From positions 1 to 30,944 of the forward strand of contig QANT01000617.1 in NCBI GenBank assembly GCA_003254885.1: DNA of 30,944 bases, written 5' to 3'. The position numbers were made by a program, and so were the translations under genes. Source of the stretch: Purshia tridentata (Eukaryota; Streptophyta; Magnoliopsida; Rosales; Rosaceae). Positions within the stretch are counted from its first letter, which is position 1. Each line of letters starts with the position of its first letter. The notes under the pieces were generated by a model. It searched no databases. It worked only from the letters and a program-made list of their open reading frames with translations, and had not been told where the DNA came from. Shown in pieces: positions 21,353 through 30,944 of the stretch.

Positions 21353-21680
21353 GGCTTATTTCACGATTTAACCCCCGATAACTATTTTTCATTCTCATAT
21401 TGCCATCTAAAAGATTTTTTGTCTAGGTTATACCGGCCACTTGTAACTTATATTTGCGTCTCATTTTACTTTGTTCCGTCACTTTTGTCAATAGGTCCAT
21501 CAAAAATGCTAATGTGGTAGGGTTATTTTAGTCTAGGTATGTCAAAATTACTAAAATAATGGACAAAAAAATGTAAAGTGGGACTAGGTGAGTTGTGGGT
21601 GGTAATCTGGGACATTTAAAGTTTCAGGTGGTAATGTGGGAATGAAAAATAGTTTTGGCAGGTAAATCGTGAAATAAGCC
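21353..21680. mobile_element. Mutator-like MITE, 328 bp
   Basis: It starts GGCTTATTTCACGATTTA and ends TAAATCGTGAAATAAGCC, a perfect 18-bp terminal inverted repeat. Similarity continues inward (ACTATTTTTCATTCTCA against ACTATTTTTCATTCCCA). The flanks are ATTACAATA (21344-21352) and TTTACAATA (21681-21689), a 9-bp duplication with one mismatch, the length expected for Mutator-like elements. Non-coding. Confidence 0.85.
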
Positions 21681-21689
21681 TTTACAATA

Positions 21690-23053
21690 TCTATACAGTC
21701 AAATCATTGGGTGTATGACCTACCTTAAATTCTTGCACACAAGGTCTCTCTCTCTCGGTCCCTTCAATGTTCCCGGTTCTATCACAATTCAAAGATTTAT
21801 AGTTTAGATACAATTTAAATTAATTTCGCTCTCTTTGAAGGAGAGTGTCCTCACACTCCAACTAATTATACGAGTTGCATTGATTTGAAACTAATACCAT
21901 TAGACTCTTATTGAAAAACATAGTTTGAAGGGTGAAAATTGGGTGATGGAGATTGCCGGAAACAGCCATATGAGCCACCACGCACAAGACGTGCAAGTGG
22001 GGGTTGTTGGCATATATATCATTGTCCATTCTCTTCCCCATTCAGCCCCTTATTTCCAAAATTTTTTCTCAAATTTGCCTTGACTTTTTACTTATCAAAT
22101 TTGCACCAAATTTAACAATCTTATACTTGCTCTAAAATTATGCATCTCCTTTACAACCATATAACATTTATTCAAAATGGAGCTATAAAACTCGAGATAA
22201 AAGATCACAAAGTAAACTATAATTTACCTCTCTCTCTCTCCCCCCCTTTTCTTTGGTGCTTATGGGATGCACTTGAACTTGCAAAAACCTCCTCTATTAA
22301 TTTATAACTAATTTCTTGGTTCATGTAACCAGTTAGTTGGCTAATTCAGTTAAGGAAAACTTAGGCTAATCATAGCCTAAGGTGATAACTCATCCCTCTA
22401 AAAGAATCAACGCCCTTGGAGGGCAAGGGGAGTGATAAAGAAATCAACACTTTTGAAGTGGCAAGGGGAGTAATGGACATTGGTGTTCATTTGTTCTTCT
22501 TGTTTCAATTTTTTTTTTTTTTGTTAAGTTAATTTTAGTTGGCCTTTTCACTTATTTAAAACACATTTTTACTTGGACTAAAATAGTGTAGCCCAAAGTT
22601 AAGAATTTAGCCCATTTTAAAGCCCATTAAATTTATTTTATTTTTTTATTATTATTATATTTTTTTTCTTTTTAGGGACATCACAGCTATATAGAGATTT
22701 GATTATCATACTAATAAATTTGATTATCGAGAGCTACACTTTTCTCAGCTAAATTTTTTTTTAGTTATTGTTTGTTTGGATGTTGAGAAATTTTGTAAAC
22801 TAAAACAAACTCCCAATTCTAGGATTCCAATTTCTTAGCAGCCAAATGGATTGTCATTCTAATTTATTAAATGTTATCATGTGGTTGTTTGATTTTAATT
22901 TTTGAATTCAGTGATTTTTTGACTTTAGATTAAAAGACACACTGAATTTGGATTTCCACTTAATTGAGTGTTCTGTTTTCATCCATGGAACCATTAAATT
23001 TATTGGAGCTATAGTTTTCACTTTGGATCATTTGTTCATGTGTATTGTGACAG
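21690..23053. other. intergenic, with a short imperfect duplication
   Basis: No supported ORF. 22402-22436 and 22439-22475 are two imperfect copies of AGAATCAAC...GGCAAGGGGAGT. The rest is AT-rich, with poly-T at 22507-22522. Confidence 0.5.
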
Positions 23054-23113
23054 TGTGGCTGCTGAGCTCAGGTCTGCGATTGATGAATTGAATCTTAAAT
23101 TTCAAAGGGACAG
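23054..23113 (+). pseudogene. isolated exon-like fragment
   Basis: A 60-bp stretch bounded by TGTGACAG| and |GTAACTG is open in one frame only (phase 1 at both ends) and reads VAAELRSAID ELNLKFQRD, a charged, amphipathic helix-like peptide. Its base composition is richer in GC than its flanks. The solo LTR begins 93 bp downstream, in what would be the next intron. I do not recognise the parent gene and no other exon is evident, so it may be a captured or stranded exon, or chance. Confidence 0.25.
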
Positions 23114-23925
23114 GTAACTGACTCAAAATCTATAAACTAGTCGACTTTCTTAAACCAGTTAATCATAATGTATTTCTTGTTTGTTTTATTTGTTAAAATA
23201 TACTATGACAGGACTAGCCTCGAATTTCACCCTAAAACTCGGAGACATCCTACGGGAATCCAATATCAAGGAAAATCCTACCGAAAATTCGGCAGAACCT
23301 TCCTTGAAATTGGACTAACCCTTTTTAAACAAAACCTGCAAAAAAACACTTCTAAAACACAGCACCTCTACCACAAACAAAGGGGTCTCCGACCTGAGGT
23401 TCAAACCAATTCATTAAGTATTCAATTAGATTATCAGAGCGGTACTACAAGTTTAACTAAGGAAATAAAATTTACAAAGATAGCTACACGCCTACAAATA
23501 CACCGGTTAACAAGATTGTCTCGACGTCTTTAGCTCGACCGCTCCATCGCTACAACCTGAGGGGAAAATTTAAAACAATCATAAAGGAAAAACTAGTAAG
23601 ATGACTCAGTAAGTGGACGAAAATAACAAGTGTTTAAACTTAACTTATAACTAAATCCATTTATTATGGTAAACTATAAAAATAACTGGGCACTAAGACC
23701 TCACGTCTCTTTTTAAAATCCCCCTGTTTTAAATCACTTTCATAAAATCTACTGAAACTCCATATAAAAATCCACATATGAAATCCATTTTGAAAACTTT
23801 GATAAATCGATAAAACTGGTCAAGCTCCAAAAATATCAAATAAGAACTGAAATCTACATTCTCAAGAATTATCTTTGTAAACTGATATAAAAAGAACACT
23901 TTCACTCAATCCAATATCTAAAAAT

Positions 23926-24060
23926 CCTGCCATACATGCGCAGGGCCTACAACCTGCCATACGCATACAAGGCCAATAATCCTGCCGTACATGTGCAGAG
24001 CCAGAGTCTGTCATACACATACAGGGCCACTGAATCTGCCGTACGTGCACGCAGGGTCAC
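23926..24060 (-). repeat. five-unit minisatellite inside the reversed LTR (26-28 bp units)
   Basis: On the + strand, units begin CTGCCATAC, CTGCCATAC, CTGCCGTAC, CTGTCATAC and CTGCCGTAC, each ending near AGGGCC/AGGCC/AGAGCC. They correspond to the three 52-53 bp units in the other LTR, which are built of two such half units. Confidence 0.75.
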
Positions 24061-25692
24061 CCCCAAAGGGCAAAGCATCCCGGCACACGGCCCAAAGCCC
24101 AAGTGTGTACCGTGATGGGTCCCAAAGACCTATCTGAATTGATATGCTGAACTGGATACCAACAGGGTGCATGAAAACAATACCAACCCAAAATAATTTT
24201 CACTCCAAACCTCAACAATTCAAATTCAAAATCTTTTTAGAGCAGACGAGAAAATCAATAACCAAACTCTAAACTTATAAATGAAATCATTTCTCAAAGA
24301 ACCAATAGTTGCCATAAACTGATAAATAAAATCAATCCTTCAAACTTATTCGAGAATAAATAAATTCTCAAAATCAATTTCAATAATAAAAAATTCACAA
24401 CTAGCTCAAAAATAGGAATCACATTTAAATTCAATAAACTTCAATAAAATCAAAGTCTTCTCACAGAGATAGCCTAGCTTTGGTCTCCGACTGGATCATC
24501 CCTAGACTCAGGAATGTCGCCTAACACTAGAACGACAAGACGTGAGAATACTAATCAATTCATGGTCGTAAAACACAAGTGCACATTCTAGGCATTACGC
24601 TCAACAAATCTATATTTAACTATAGCCCAACTTATTTTCTGTTTCGACTCAAAACCTGATACCACTAGCTCGTTTTATTTGGTAAATTTCCCCAATTAAC
24701 CTCCATTCTACCTAACTTGACTGAAGGTCGTCCGGGTGTCATTTCGATAACCAATAAGTGTCCAATTTCATCCCAAAATCACCATTTCTCCGATTTCTTC
24801 AAACTAACTATTCTAAACCTCAATAAATCGTTCCTAAGGGTGAAAATCTCCATGAACACTTTATATTTCTAGAAATCTCGAAATAGACCTAAACCTCAAC
24901 TATCCAACTTCCAATTTCCTCAATAATTTCCCAAATTTCTCGTTTCAACCTTCGATTAGAGGTTCCTAATGATGGAAATTATTCAAAACACCTCACAATT
25001 TGTATTAAATATGAACATCTGAGCTAAACCCGAAATGCCTTAAACCCCCAAAATTAAAGTTTCAAAATTCTCAAATCAAACAACCAATTAAGTCCCAAAT
25101 CACCCCAAATCCATCCTTAACCTCACAATTACACAAAACAACCATCAATTTCACCCAAACAAGGCCAACCCGAAACAAAATCCCCAAAGTTTCAATCCTA
25201 CAAAATACTCGAAATTGAACAACCAAATTAGAGGGAAAAGAAATCCCATGGAAAGAAAAAGGAAACTCACCAAAAATCTGGACCAATCGTGGTCGAAAAC
25301 GGCCAGAATTGGTGGAGGAACTCATGGTGCAGCTGGGCTTCCCGAGCTAGAAGCTGCTCGTGGGGGCAAAGGCCTGCGAGGGGGAGGATTGGGGTGGCTG
25401 GCCGGCGGCTGGGGAGTCACCGATGGGGGCTGGGTTGGTCGGAGGAGTGCTGGGTCGTCATGCAGGTCGTGCGCGTCGAGCGCAGAAGGAGAAAGAGATC
25501 TCAGGAGAGAGAAGAGGAAGGGCTGGCCAACGGGAGGAAGGGCTGAGGTCGATGGCCGACGATTGGCGACATGGCCGGTGGGTCTGGGTCGGCCGGGAAA
25601 GGCTGGGTGGGTCGCGCAAGGGAGGGGAGAAGGAGAAGTCGGGCTGGGGGGTGCTGTCTATGCGATTGCGTGGGGAAGGAGAGGGAAGAGAA

Positions 25693-25698
<6 letters not shown>

Positions 25699-25728
<30 letters not shown>
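25699..25728 (+). repeat. (AG)n microsatellite inside the LTR
   Basis: About 15 units. The aligned place in the other LTR (about 6180-6200) is only a short CT-rich stretch, so the tract expanded in this copy. Confidence 0.9.
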
Positions 25729-25731
<3 letters not shown>

Positions 25732-26169
25732 AATTCCAGAATTTCTAGAATATTAAATGCCACTTCGTCATAATTACAAGTTTACCCCTCACTTTAAACC
25801 TCCGTATTTCTCAAACCGTAACTCCAAAAGACGCATGCTATGTGTCTACGAATTCGTGGAGTCGAGCTCTATGTAACCATGTCAAAGTCAAGTCTGAACT
25901 CCAAGTAATTTAAAAAGTCAACTTTTGGGTCACTTGTCACGTTCATAACTTTCTAACCGTAGCTCTAAACGACCCATGCCGCGTGTCGACAAACTCGTGA
26001 GCTCAAGGCCTTCCTAACGGACCCAAGGTCAAAATTAAAATCCCACTCAAAGCAAAACTCAACTGTGGGCCCTATTAAAATTCACTTAGGAAGGTACGGG
26101 CCGTTACATACTATTTAAGTGCTTTCTGTATGATTGTGAGAGAAATTTTTGCCAAACCACTTTCAAAGA

Positions 26170-27235
26170 GCTCAAAACATGTATGCGGATATCTGGACTA
26201 AAAAGTCATGCCCGCCACATTATAATGCAGCAATTGCTTCCAGTAGCAATACGTCGGGTAAAGCTACCAAAGTCAGTAGTTGTTGTACAACATGAGTTGG
26301 TGCAATTTTCAAACGGTATGCAGCAAAAAAGAATATGAAGCACCACTCAACTAATTGAAACCTAGGGAAGCTTTGACCTTTTGACAAATGGAAAAAATAT
26401 TTCCTCTTCTTTCTTTGATATAAAGGTACATCTAGTCATTCATCTTGCTGTGAGGCTGCAACTGGAGGACCAGTTCACTACAAATAGATGCATCCTATCC
26501 AGAGGTAAAACAAAAATATTTTTTTTGTATTTGTTCTTTGTTCTTTTTACCTCTTCCTAACACATTCAGTCTAGTGTATAAATATTTTTAACTCTTCCTA
26601 GCACATTCAATCTCTCTGTTATTTTTAAGGTATTTGGGGACATTAAAACGGTATGTTTGGAATAAGAGTTGTCCTAAAGGAAGTATTGTGGAGGGATATA
26701 TCATTGAAGAAAGTTTGTCATTTTGCTCATTGTATCTAAAAGAGGTTGAGACTCGATGCAATCGTCCTAGTAGGGACACTAACAGGAGCATTCATGTGCT
26801 GTCCCTTATGGCATTTAGATTCTTTCGTCCTCTGGCCGTCCTATGAGGGGGGTTGATGGAGCAAATTTCTCTTGAAAGTGATGTCTTGGATCAAGCTTAT
26901 TAATATGTCCTATTCAATTGTGATGAAGTCTCCCCACTTTTAGAGTAAGTTAAATCTTAAGTGCTACATTCAAACTTTTTTTTTTTTTGCATGTATTAAT
27001 TTTTTCAAACTATGATATTTAATTTTTCAGATGACACCTCCAGTTTTTGAAACGTAAGCATCAACTACATTAATGCGAGATGTTAAGCAGATAAGAGATA
27101 CGGATTGGCATGTAGTAGTTAAAACTCAACCGATGGATTTTTTTGATGTGTTGGAGGATGTAACTAACTTTCAAAATCTAAATAACCAATTTAACCCAAG
27201 CCTATTGATCGATTACTATGTGCTGCGATTTGGAT
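26170..27235 (+). pseudogene. CACTA (En/Spm) TNP2-type transposase remnant
   Basis: Several frames together follow the C-terminal half of plant CACTA TNP2 transposases. At 26192-26260: SGLKSH, then HIIMQQLLPVAIR. At about 26424-26505: HLVIHLA, a frame change, then EAATGGPVHYK, a TAG where Trp is usual, and MHPIQR. After an intron-like gap (about 26506-26629): RYLGTLKRYVWNK, KGSIVEGYIIEESLSFCS, VETRCNRPSRD (DUF4218 region). At 26900-26945: YVLFNCDEVSPLLE, preceded by TAA. At 27094-27165: DTDWHVVVKTQP, FFDVLED (DUF4216-type end). Stops and frameshifts make it non-functional. The reversed solo LTR ends about 60 bp upstream, so the N-terminal half is missing or displaced. Confidence 0.8.
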
Positions 27236-27559
27236 AATCAAGATTCAGACAATGAAGGTTTACACAATAAGGTTGGTGTGGCGGGAACATATGAGAATTG
27301 AGGATGTAATTGAGGATTGCGTTTAGGTCCTCTCTGCAATGTTTCATTATGGTGTCAATGGCCTATTTTCATGGAGGAATGAAACTATTGCCAATATTTT
27401 TTTCTTTGTTTGTGTATATTTATGTATCTATTATCACACACTAAAGGGCCCTGAAAGTCATGATTTAAATAAGAAAATATCTCACATATCCTGTGATGCG
27501 GACATCATTAACAAACCATTTAAAATTTACCAACAAAGAAGAGGGAAGAAATGATTATC

Positions 27560-28180
27560 CAATTCAAATTTATCTTTGTAGTTGGATTAGTTTTTCCTGA
27601 GTTATTTGTTTCATTTGTTACTTTTTTTTAGTTTTCTTTTTTAAGAAGGATCTGGCTTGATTTCCTATTTTTATTTAGATTGACTTTATTTGCCTAGTTC
27701 GATTAGGATTTTTATCTTAGAATAGGTTGGTTCTCCTATTTTCCATCTGGTTTTAAGTCTATATAAGACCTCTTTGTGCCTCTTTGTACCTCTTGAAGGA
27801 CAGATTATAATTAGTAATAAAGTTTTCCTTAATTAGATTTCCTGAGATGGGAGAGCTTTTGGTGTGAAGCCAAGATCGGGTGTGAAGCTTATGGAGTGAT
27901 TCTAGTTATCTTTTATTTCTGTTTCTAGTTCTCTTGTTTCCTCTAGTTTATCTAACTTTGCTGCCCAACCTATTTTCCATCATCCCGTGTGCTACTGTAG
28001 TTTCTCAGATTATAACCCAATTGTCCTGATGCTAATTCTCCCAATTTTATTGGCTTATTCTTCGGTGATGGTAAGTATTACTTGGATCATAAATTTTATT
28101 TGTTTCTTTTTCAGCTTCAAGCCATCAGGCTGTTTGTTCTCCTCTTACCTCTTAACCCCTTAATTGTAAATAACTTTCCT
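27560..28180 (+). mobile_element. possible Copia-type LTR fragment
   Basis: Non-coding. TCTATATAAGACCTC (candidate TATA box, about 27758), AATAAAGTTTTCC (about 27818), and GGTGTGAAGCCAAGATCGGG (about 27860) followed by CT-rich sequence is an arrangement common in short plant Copia LTRs. No boundary, target duplication or primer-binding site was confirmed. Confidence 0.35.
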
Positions 28181-29660
28181 TTGTGGACGCTTTAATCTTT
28201 CCTACACTTCAATCATATAGACGAGTTTTGAGGGTGATTGTGATTATCACCTCAATGAGTTGGGCAGCGATGAAGATGTCCATGGTGGCCATGAGGACAA
28301 ACCTGAAAATGAGAACAAATTTGGTATGTTATATTAATTTACTATTATTGTGTATGTCAGTTTATTGTATAATTACATATTTTTTTCATGTAGGTTTGTG
28401 GGTGACCTTTGCTCTATTGATGTAGATTTGGGATAAATAAAAGAAAAAAGAAGAGGACGTGGGCATAACATAGACAATTGGGCAAAAGGTGTGAGATTTA
28501 TTTTTGAAATGTCATATATACATGTGTGGGAATTTATGCTTTAAAATGGTTGTTTATAAACTTTCTAGAGAATCTACATATTTAATTTTTTTGATTTATT
28601 TAGTTCCAATAGTAAAATGCTTAATTATCTATGTCTCTATATGCTTTCATCAATGCACTATGTTGTTTTTCTTTTTTATTATAGGAAATCAGCGTCATCA
28701 ATTCTAGAAATCATGGTAAAACCATATGAATCATGGAACTCAATCTTATGCGTGTTATATCGGCTTTTTTGACAAATAGAAGAAGTTCACATTGTTAAAA
28801 TATGCATGAATTAAAGCTACTACTTTTGAATTTGACATGAGATGAGTTAGTTAGTAATGGGTCATAGGAGTAAAGTCCAAAAGGGGGATGGAAAAATATC
28901 AATAAGAAAAACCATTTTAGGCTATCCAATTCAAAAGGGTGGTGTCTGCTGCAGATATCATCAGCTGGTATAAGAAGAGAAAGGGTACCCAAGTTCCTCT
29001 TCGTATAGTTACCTTAGGCAATTTTAGCTAAATATTGGCTTTAGCACTTTTATGTATCCTTAGCCACCGAGTATGTATCCGCCACAACAAAGTACGAATC
29101 CACCACAGCAACCACAACCACATAAACCATGTGTCATGTATCCCGTACAACTCTTTAGTTGTCCTCAACAACAGCAACCATCCTCAATTGCAAAGCAGCT
29201 ACTACTATATATTAATTGCAGCTGCCCCATTTGAGCTCTCTTAGGCTTTCACAAAGTCACACTAGAAGATAGACCATTCAATTCATTCTCAAACTCTTAC
29301 GTACAATTTTGGTTAATACTAGATATATAGACGTCTAGTATTAGAAAGCAACATAAGTATGTAGGAGACTAGCTAGCTAGCTAGGAATTAGAAAGCAACA
29401 GAAGCATGTCCCTTTTTTTATGAGAATTGTTGGTTCTTTACTGATCTGGTCCTTTGTTCTTTCATGGATCTCTATTTATTAATTTTTTTTGTTGTGCATT
29501 ATTTTCCCTATCTTTTCAGCCAATTGAAAGGAAGGCATGAGCAAAATGTGAACGCCAGGAAACACAAGAGAAAGAAGCAGGAACTGAAGGCTAGGAGACA
29601 CAAGAGGCAGAAGCAAAATGAGTTATCATTGATTTGTAAAATATTTGGTCCTTGAACATT
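28180..29660 (+). pseudogene. degenerate low-complexity frames, possibly the second CACTA ORF
   Basis: Separate short open pieces: an acidic stretch at about 28218-28320 (GDCDYHLNELGSDEDVHGGH) ending at a GTATGT donor-like site; a basic stretch KKKRGRGHNIDNWAKG near 28441-28490; a Pro/Gln-rich piece at 29050-29196 with two MYP units, interrupted by TAG; and a Lys/Arg-rich piece at 29518-29655 (ARKHKRKKQELKARRHKRQK). No single gene model joins them. The position next to the transposase remnant suggests a decayed accessory ORF of the same element, but this is weak inference. Confidence 0.3.
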
Positions 29661-30109
29661 TACTTGAACAATTGGTCCTTGAACCATTTTGAAAAGGTTG
29701 AGACGCTTGCTGAGCAGTTGGTTAATTGAGAAAAAGTCTTAACTACAAAAAAGTTTTTTGGTTAATTGGTGAAAAAACTGATTCTGCAAGTTTTTTTTTC
29801 AAATAGAAAAAAGTATAACTGGGGTTATACTACTTGAAATCGAGTGAAAGCATTGGAAAAACTTTGTAAACATGACAAATTGCTATTGTAACAATTTCAA
29901 ATTCAAATTCCAAATAGTATAACACTATTTCATTGAAAATTATAGCAGAAAACTGAATCATTTAATGTATCTTATAAAATACACTGAATCCATAATAAGT
30001 CAAATTCAAGTGATTTTTTAACTTAAAATAATGGTAAGAGTGTCTAATTTCAAACCCTAGAATATCAAAACCAAAACCTTTCTAAATCAATACAGAATTA
30101 AAAAAAAAA
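29661..30109. other. AT-rich intergenic
   Basis: No gene. GCTTGCTGAGCAGTTGGTTAA at about 29705 recurs as GCTTGCCGAGCAGTTGGTTTA at about 30470, a direct repeat followed in both by AAAAAGT. Confidence 0.5.
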
Positions 30110-30232
30110 AGCAGAAATTTCAGGAATTGCTTGAACACTTGAACACTTGAACCATGTTACATCTGTCATCNAGCAGAAATTTCAGGAATTGCTTGAACAC
30201 TTGAACACTTGAACCATGTTACATCTGTCATC
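30110..30232 (+). repeat. 61-bp perfect duplication separated by the single N
   Basis: 30110-30170 and 30172-30232 are identical, and the only ambiguous base in the window (N, 30171) sits exactly between them. A short inner repeat TTGAACAC(TTGAACAC) lies in each copy. This is the pattern of two contig ends joined without overlap removal, rather than biology. Confidence 0.95.
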
Positions 30233-30379
30233 TCTGTGTTGGTCGCATTTGCAGAGAAGTTTTGACTGTTTTGGCAAATCGGGGAGGAGAGAGAAGGAAA
30301 TAAATTGTTAATTCTTTGGTTAAAGTTCCCACATGACTACTGCCAATCCCACGATGGGTATAATAACTTAATACTTGGC

Positions 30380-30466
30380 CATAAAAATATATATATCTTC
30401 TAGAAACCGCCAAAAAAATATATATACTCTAGAAACCGCTAAAAAAATATATAACTTCTAGAAACC
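30380..30466 (+). repeat. three tandem imperfect 29-32 bp units
   Basis: Each unit is AAAAATATATAT followed by CTTCTAGAAACCGC or close variants (about 30382, 30412, 30441). Confidence 0.8.
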
Positions 30467-30479
30467 AACGCTTGCCGAG

Positions 30480-30944
30480 CAGTTGGTTTATTGATAAAAA
30501 GTTGAGAAGTTGAGAATAAACAACTTTTAGTGTCATAGGGTTTATCAAATTTTGGATTATCATAAATATTTTTCATTCAAGCTAATATATAAGGATATAA
30601 TTATAAAATATAAAAATTACAATAACATTTAAAAAATAAAAAACACTCCACTCCCTTAAAAAGTGGAGAAAATAATGATAATTTATTAAATAATAAAAAC
30701 ATAAAAAACACAAAATATCAATTTTTCTCAATAAATCACCTTCTTAACTTAAAGAATCACAATTTTATTATTGCCTTCATAAATACTTTTTATTATTATT
30801 TTTCTATCATTGTTTTTAAAACAGTTCTACTATTACCATGGATTTGGGCGTTGGTGAAAGATATTCCACTTTATGGAGATTGGAAATGATAAATTTTTTA
30901 GTAGCAAGTTTTTAATTATTAAAGAAACAAAGTGAGTAGTACTG
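30480..30944. other. AT-rich window end, nothing recognised
   Basis: No ORF, paired repeat or element terminus seen to the window end. Confidence 0.5.

Larger units (their letters stand above)
23206..26108 (-). mobile_element. second solo LTR of the same family, reversed, 2903 bp
   Basis: On the minus strand it begins TGTAACGGCCCG and ends in CCTGTCA. TACTA stands directly on both sides (23201-23205 and 26109-26113), a perfect 5-bp target duplication. Reverse-complemented, it aligns from end to end with 5585-8640, including GAGCTACGGTTAGAAAGTTA, GGAGACCAAAGCTAGGCT and TTGACATGGTTACATAGA. Substitutions and indels are numerous, so the two insertions look old or come from diverged sublineages. 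No internal retroelement genes. The GC-rich block (25300-25680) yields long spurious frames. Confidence 0.85.

Noticed and set aside
23862..24050. Minus-strand ORF with repeated Met/Cys/Arg/Gln words
   Set aside because: Reads through the LTR minisatellite; repeat translation, not a gene.
25215..25773. Gly/Arg-rich frames of 85-177 codons and the minus frame at 25458-25763
   Set aside because: Same GC-rich LTR segment plus an (AG)n tract; composition artefact with several frames open at once.
5585..26108. The two LTRs as the two ends of one giant retrotransposon
   Set aside because: They are in opposite orientation and each has its own different 5-bp target duplication (GGGTT and TACTA), so they are independent insertions.
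30110..30232. Biological tandem duplication or CRISPR-like repeat
   Set aside because: The N exactly between two identical 61-mers points to assembly; only two units and a eukaryotic context.

Overview
The window looks like a plant nuclear genome segment. It is AT-rich, has GT/AG introns, is full of DNA-transposon and LTR debris, and carries one complete intron-containing TIR-NB-LRR (TNL) immune receptor gene. The 'TMV resistance protein N-like' TNL architecture, the post-LRR C-JID and the repeat types fit a woody eudicot, most likely Rosaceae (Prunus/Malus/Pyrus type). The family-level guess is inference.

Layout on the + strand. 26-408: foldback MITE inside an AT dinucleotide tract. 431-1200: the last intron and last coding exon (657-811) of an upstream TNL paralogue whose 5' part lies outside the window; this block is repeated at 20024-20735. 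1210-2700: CACTA-like subterminal repeats and a GC-tipped hAT-like MITE (2291-2693). 2847-4126: a duplicated anonymous segment plus a near-perfect 111-bp tandem duplication. 4310-5390: a large foldback element built on GTTACTG-type motifs; a half copy lies at 9860-10260. 5585-8640: a 3.06-kb solo LTR with target duplication GGGTT. 8640-15000: mostly AT-rich intergenic DNA with MITE fragments and a promoter fragment (11177-11336) that duplicates the promoter of the TNL gene.

15307-20347: the TNL gene, seven coding exons, deduced protein of 1194 residues: TIR, NB-ARC, about eleven LRRs, C-JID, and a C-terminal predicted transmembrane helix. It has no frameshift or internal stop, but two regulatory NB-ARC positions are unusual (TTR reads TTS, MHD reads MHH). 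21353-21680: a Mutator-like MITE. 23206-26108: a second solo LTR of the same family, in opposite orientation, target duplication TACTA. 26170-27220: a decayed CACTA (TNP2-type) transposase. 27560-30944: LTR-like and low-complexity sequence, and a 61-bp perfect duplication split by the single N, probably an assembly seam.

Overall this is a slice of a tandem TNL cluster. One complete gene, one terminal exon and one orphan promoter mark at least two or three ancestral copies, with TEs filling the spaces between them. No rRNA, tRNA or CRISPR was seen.
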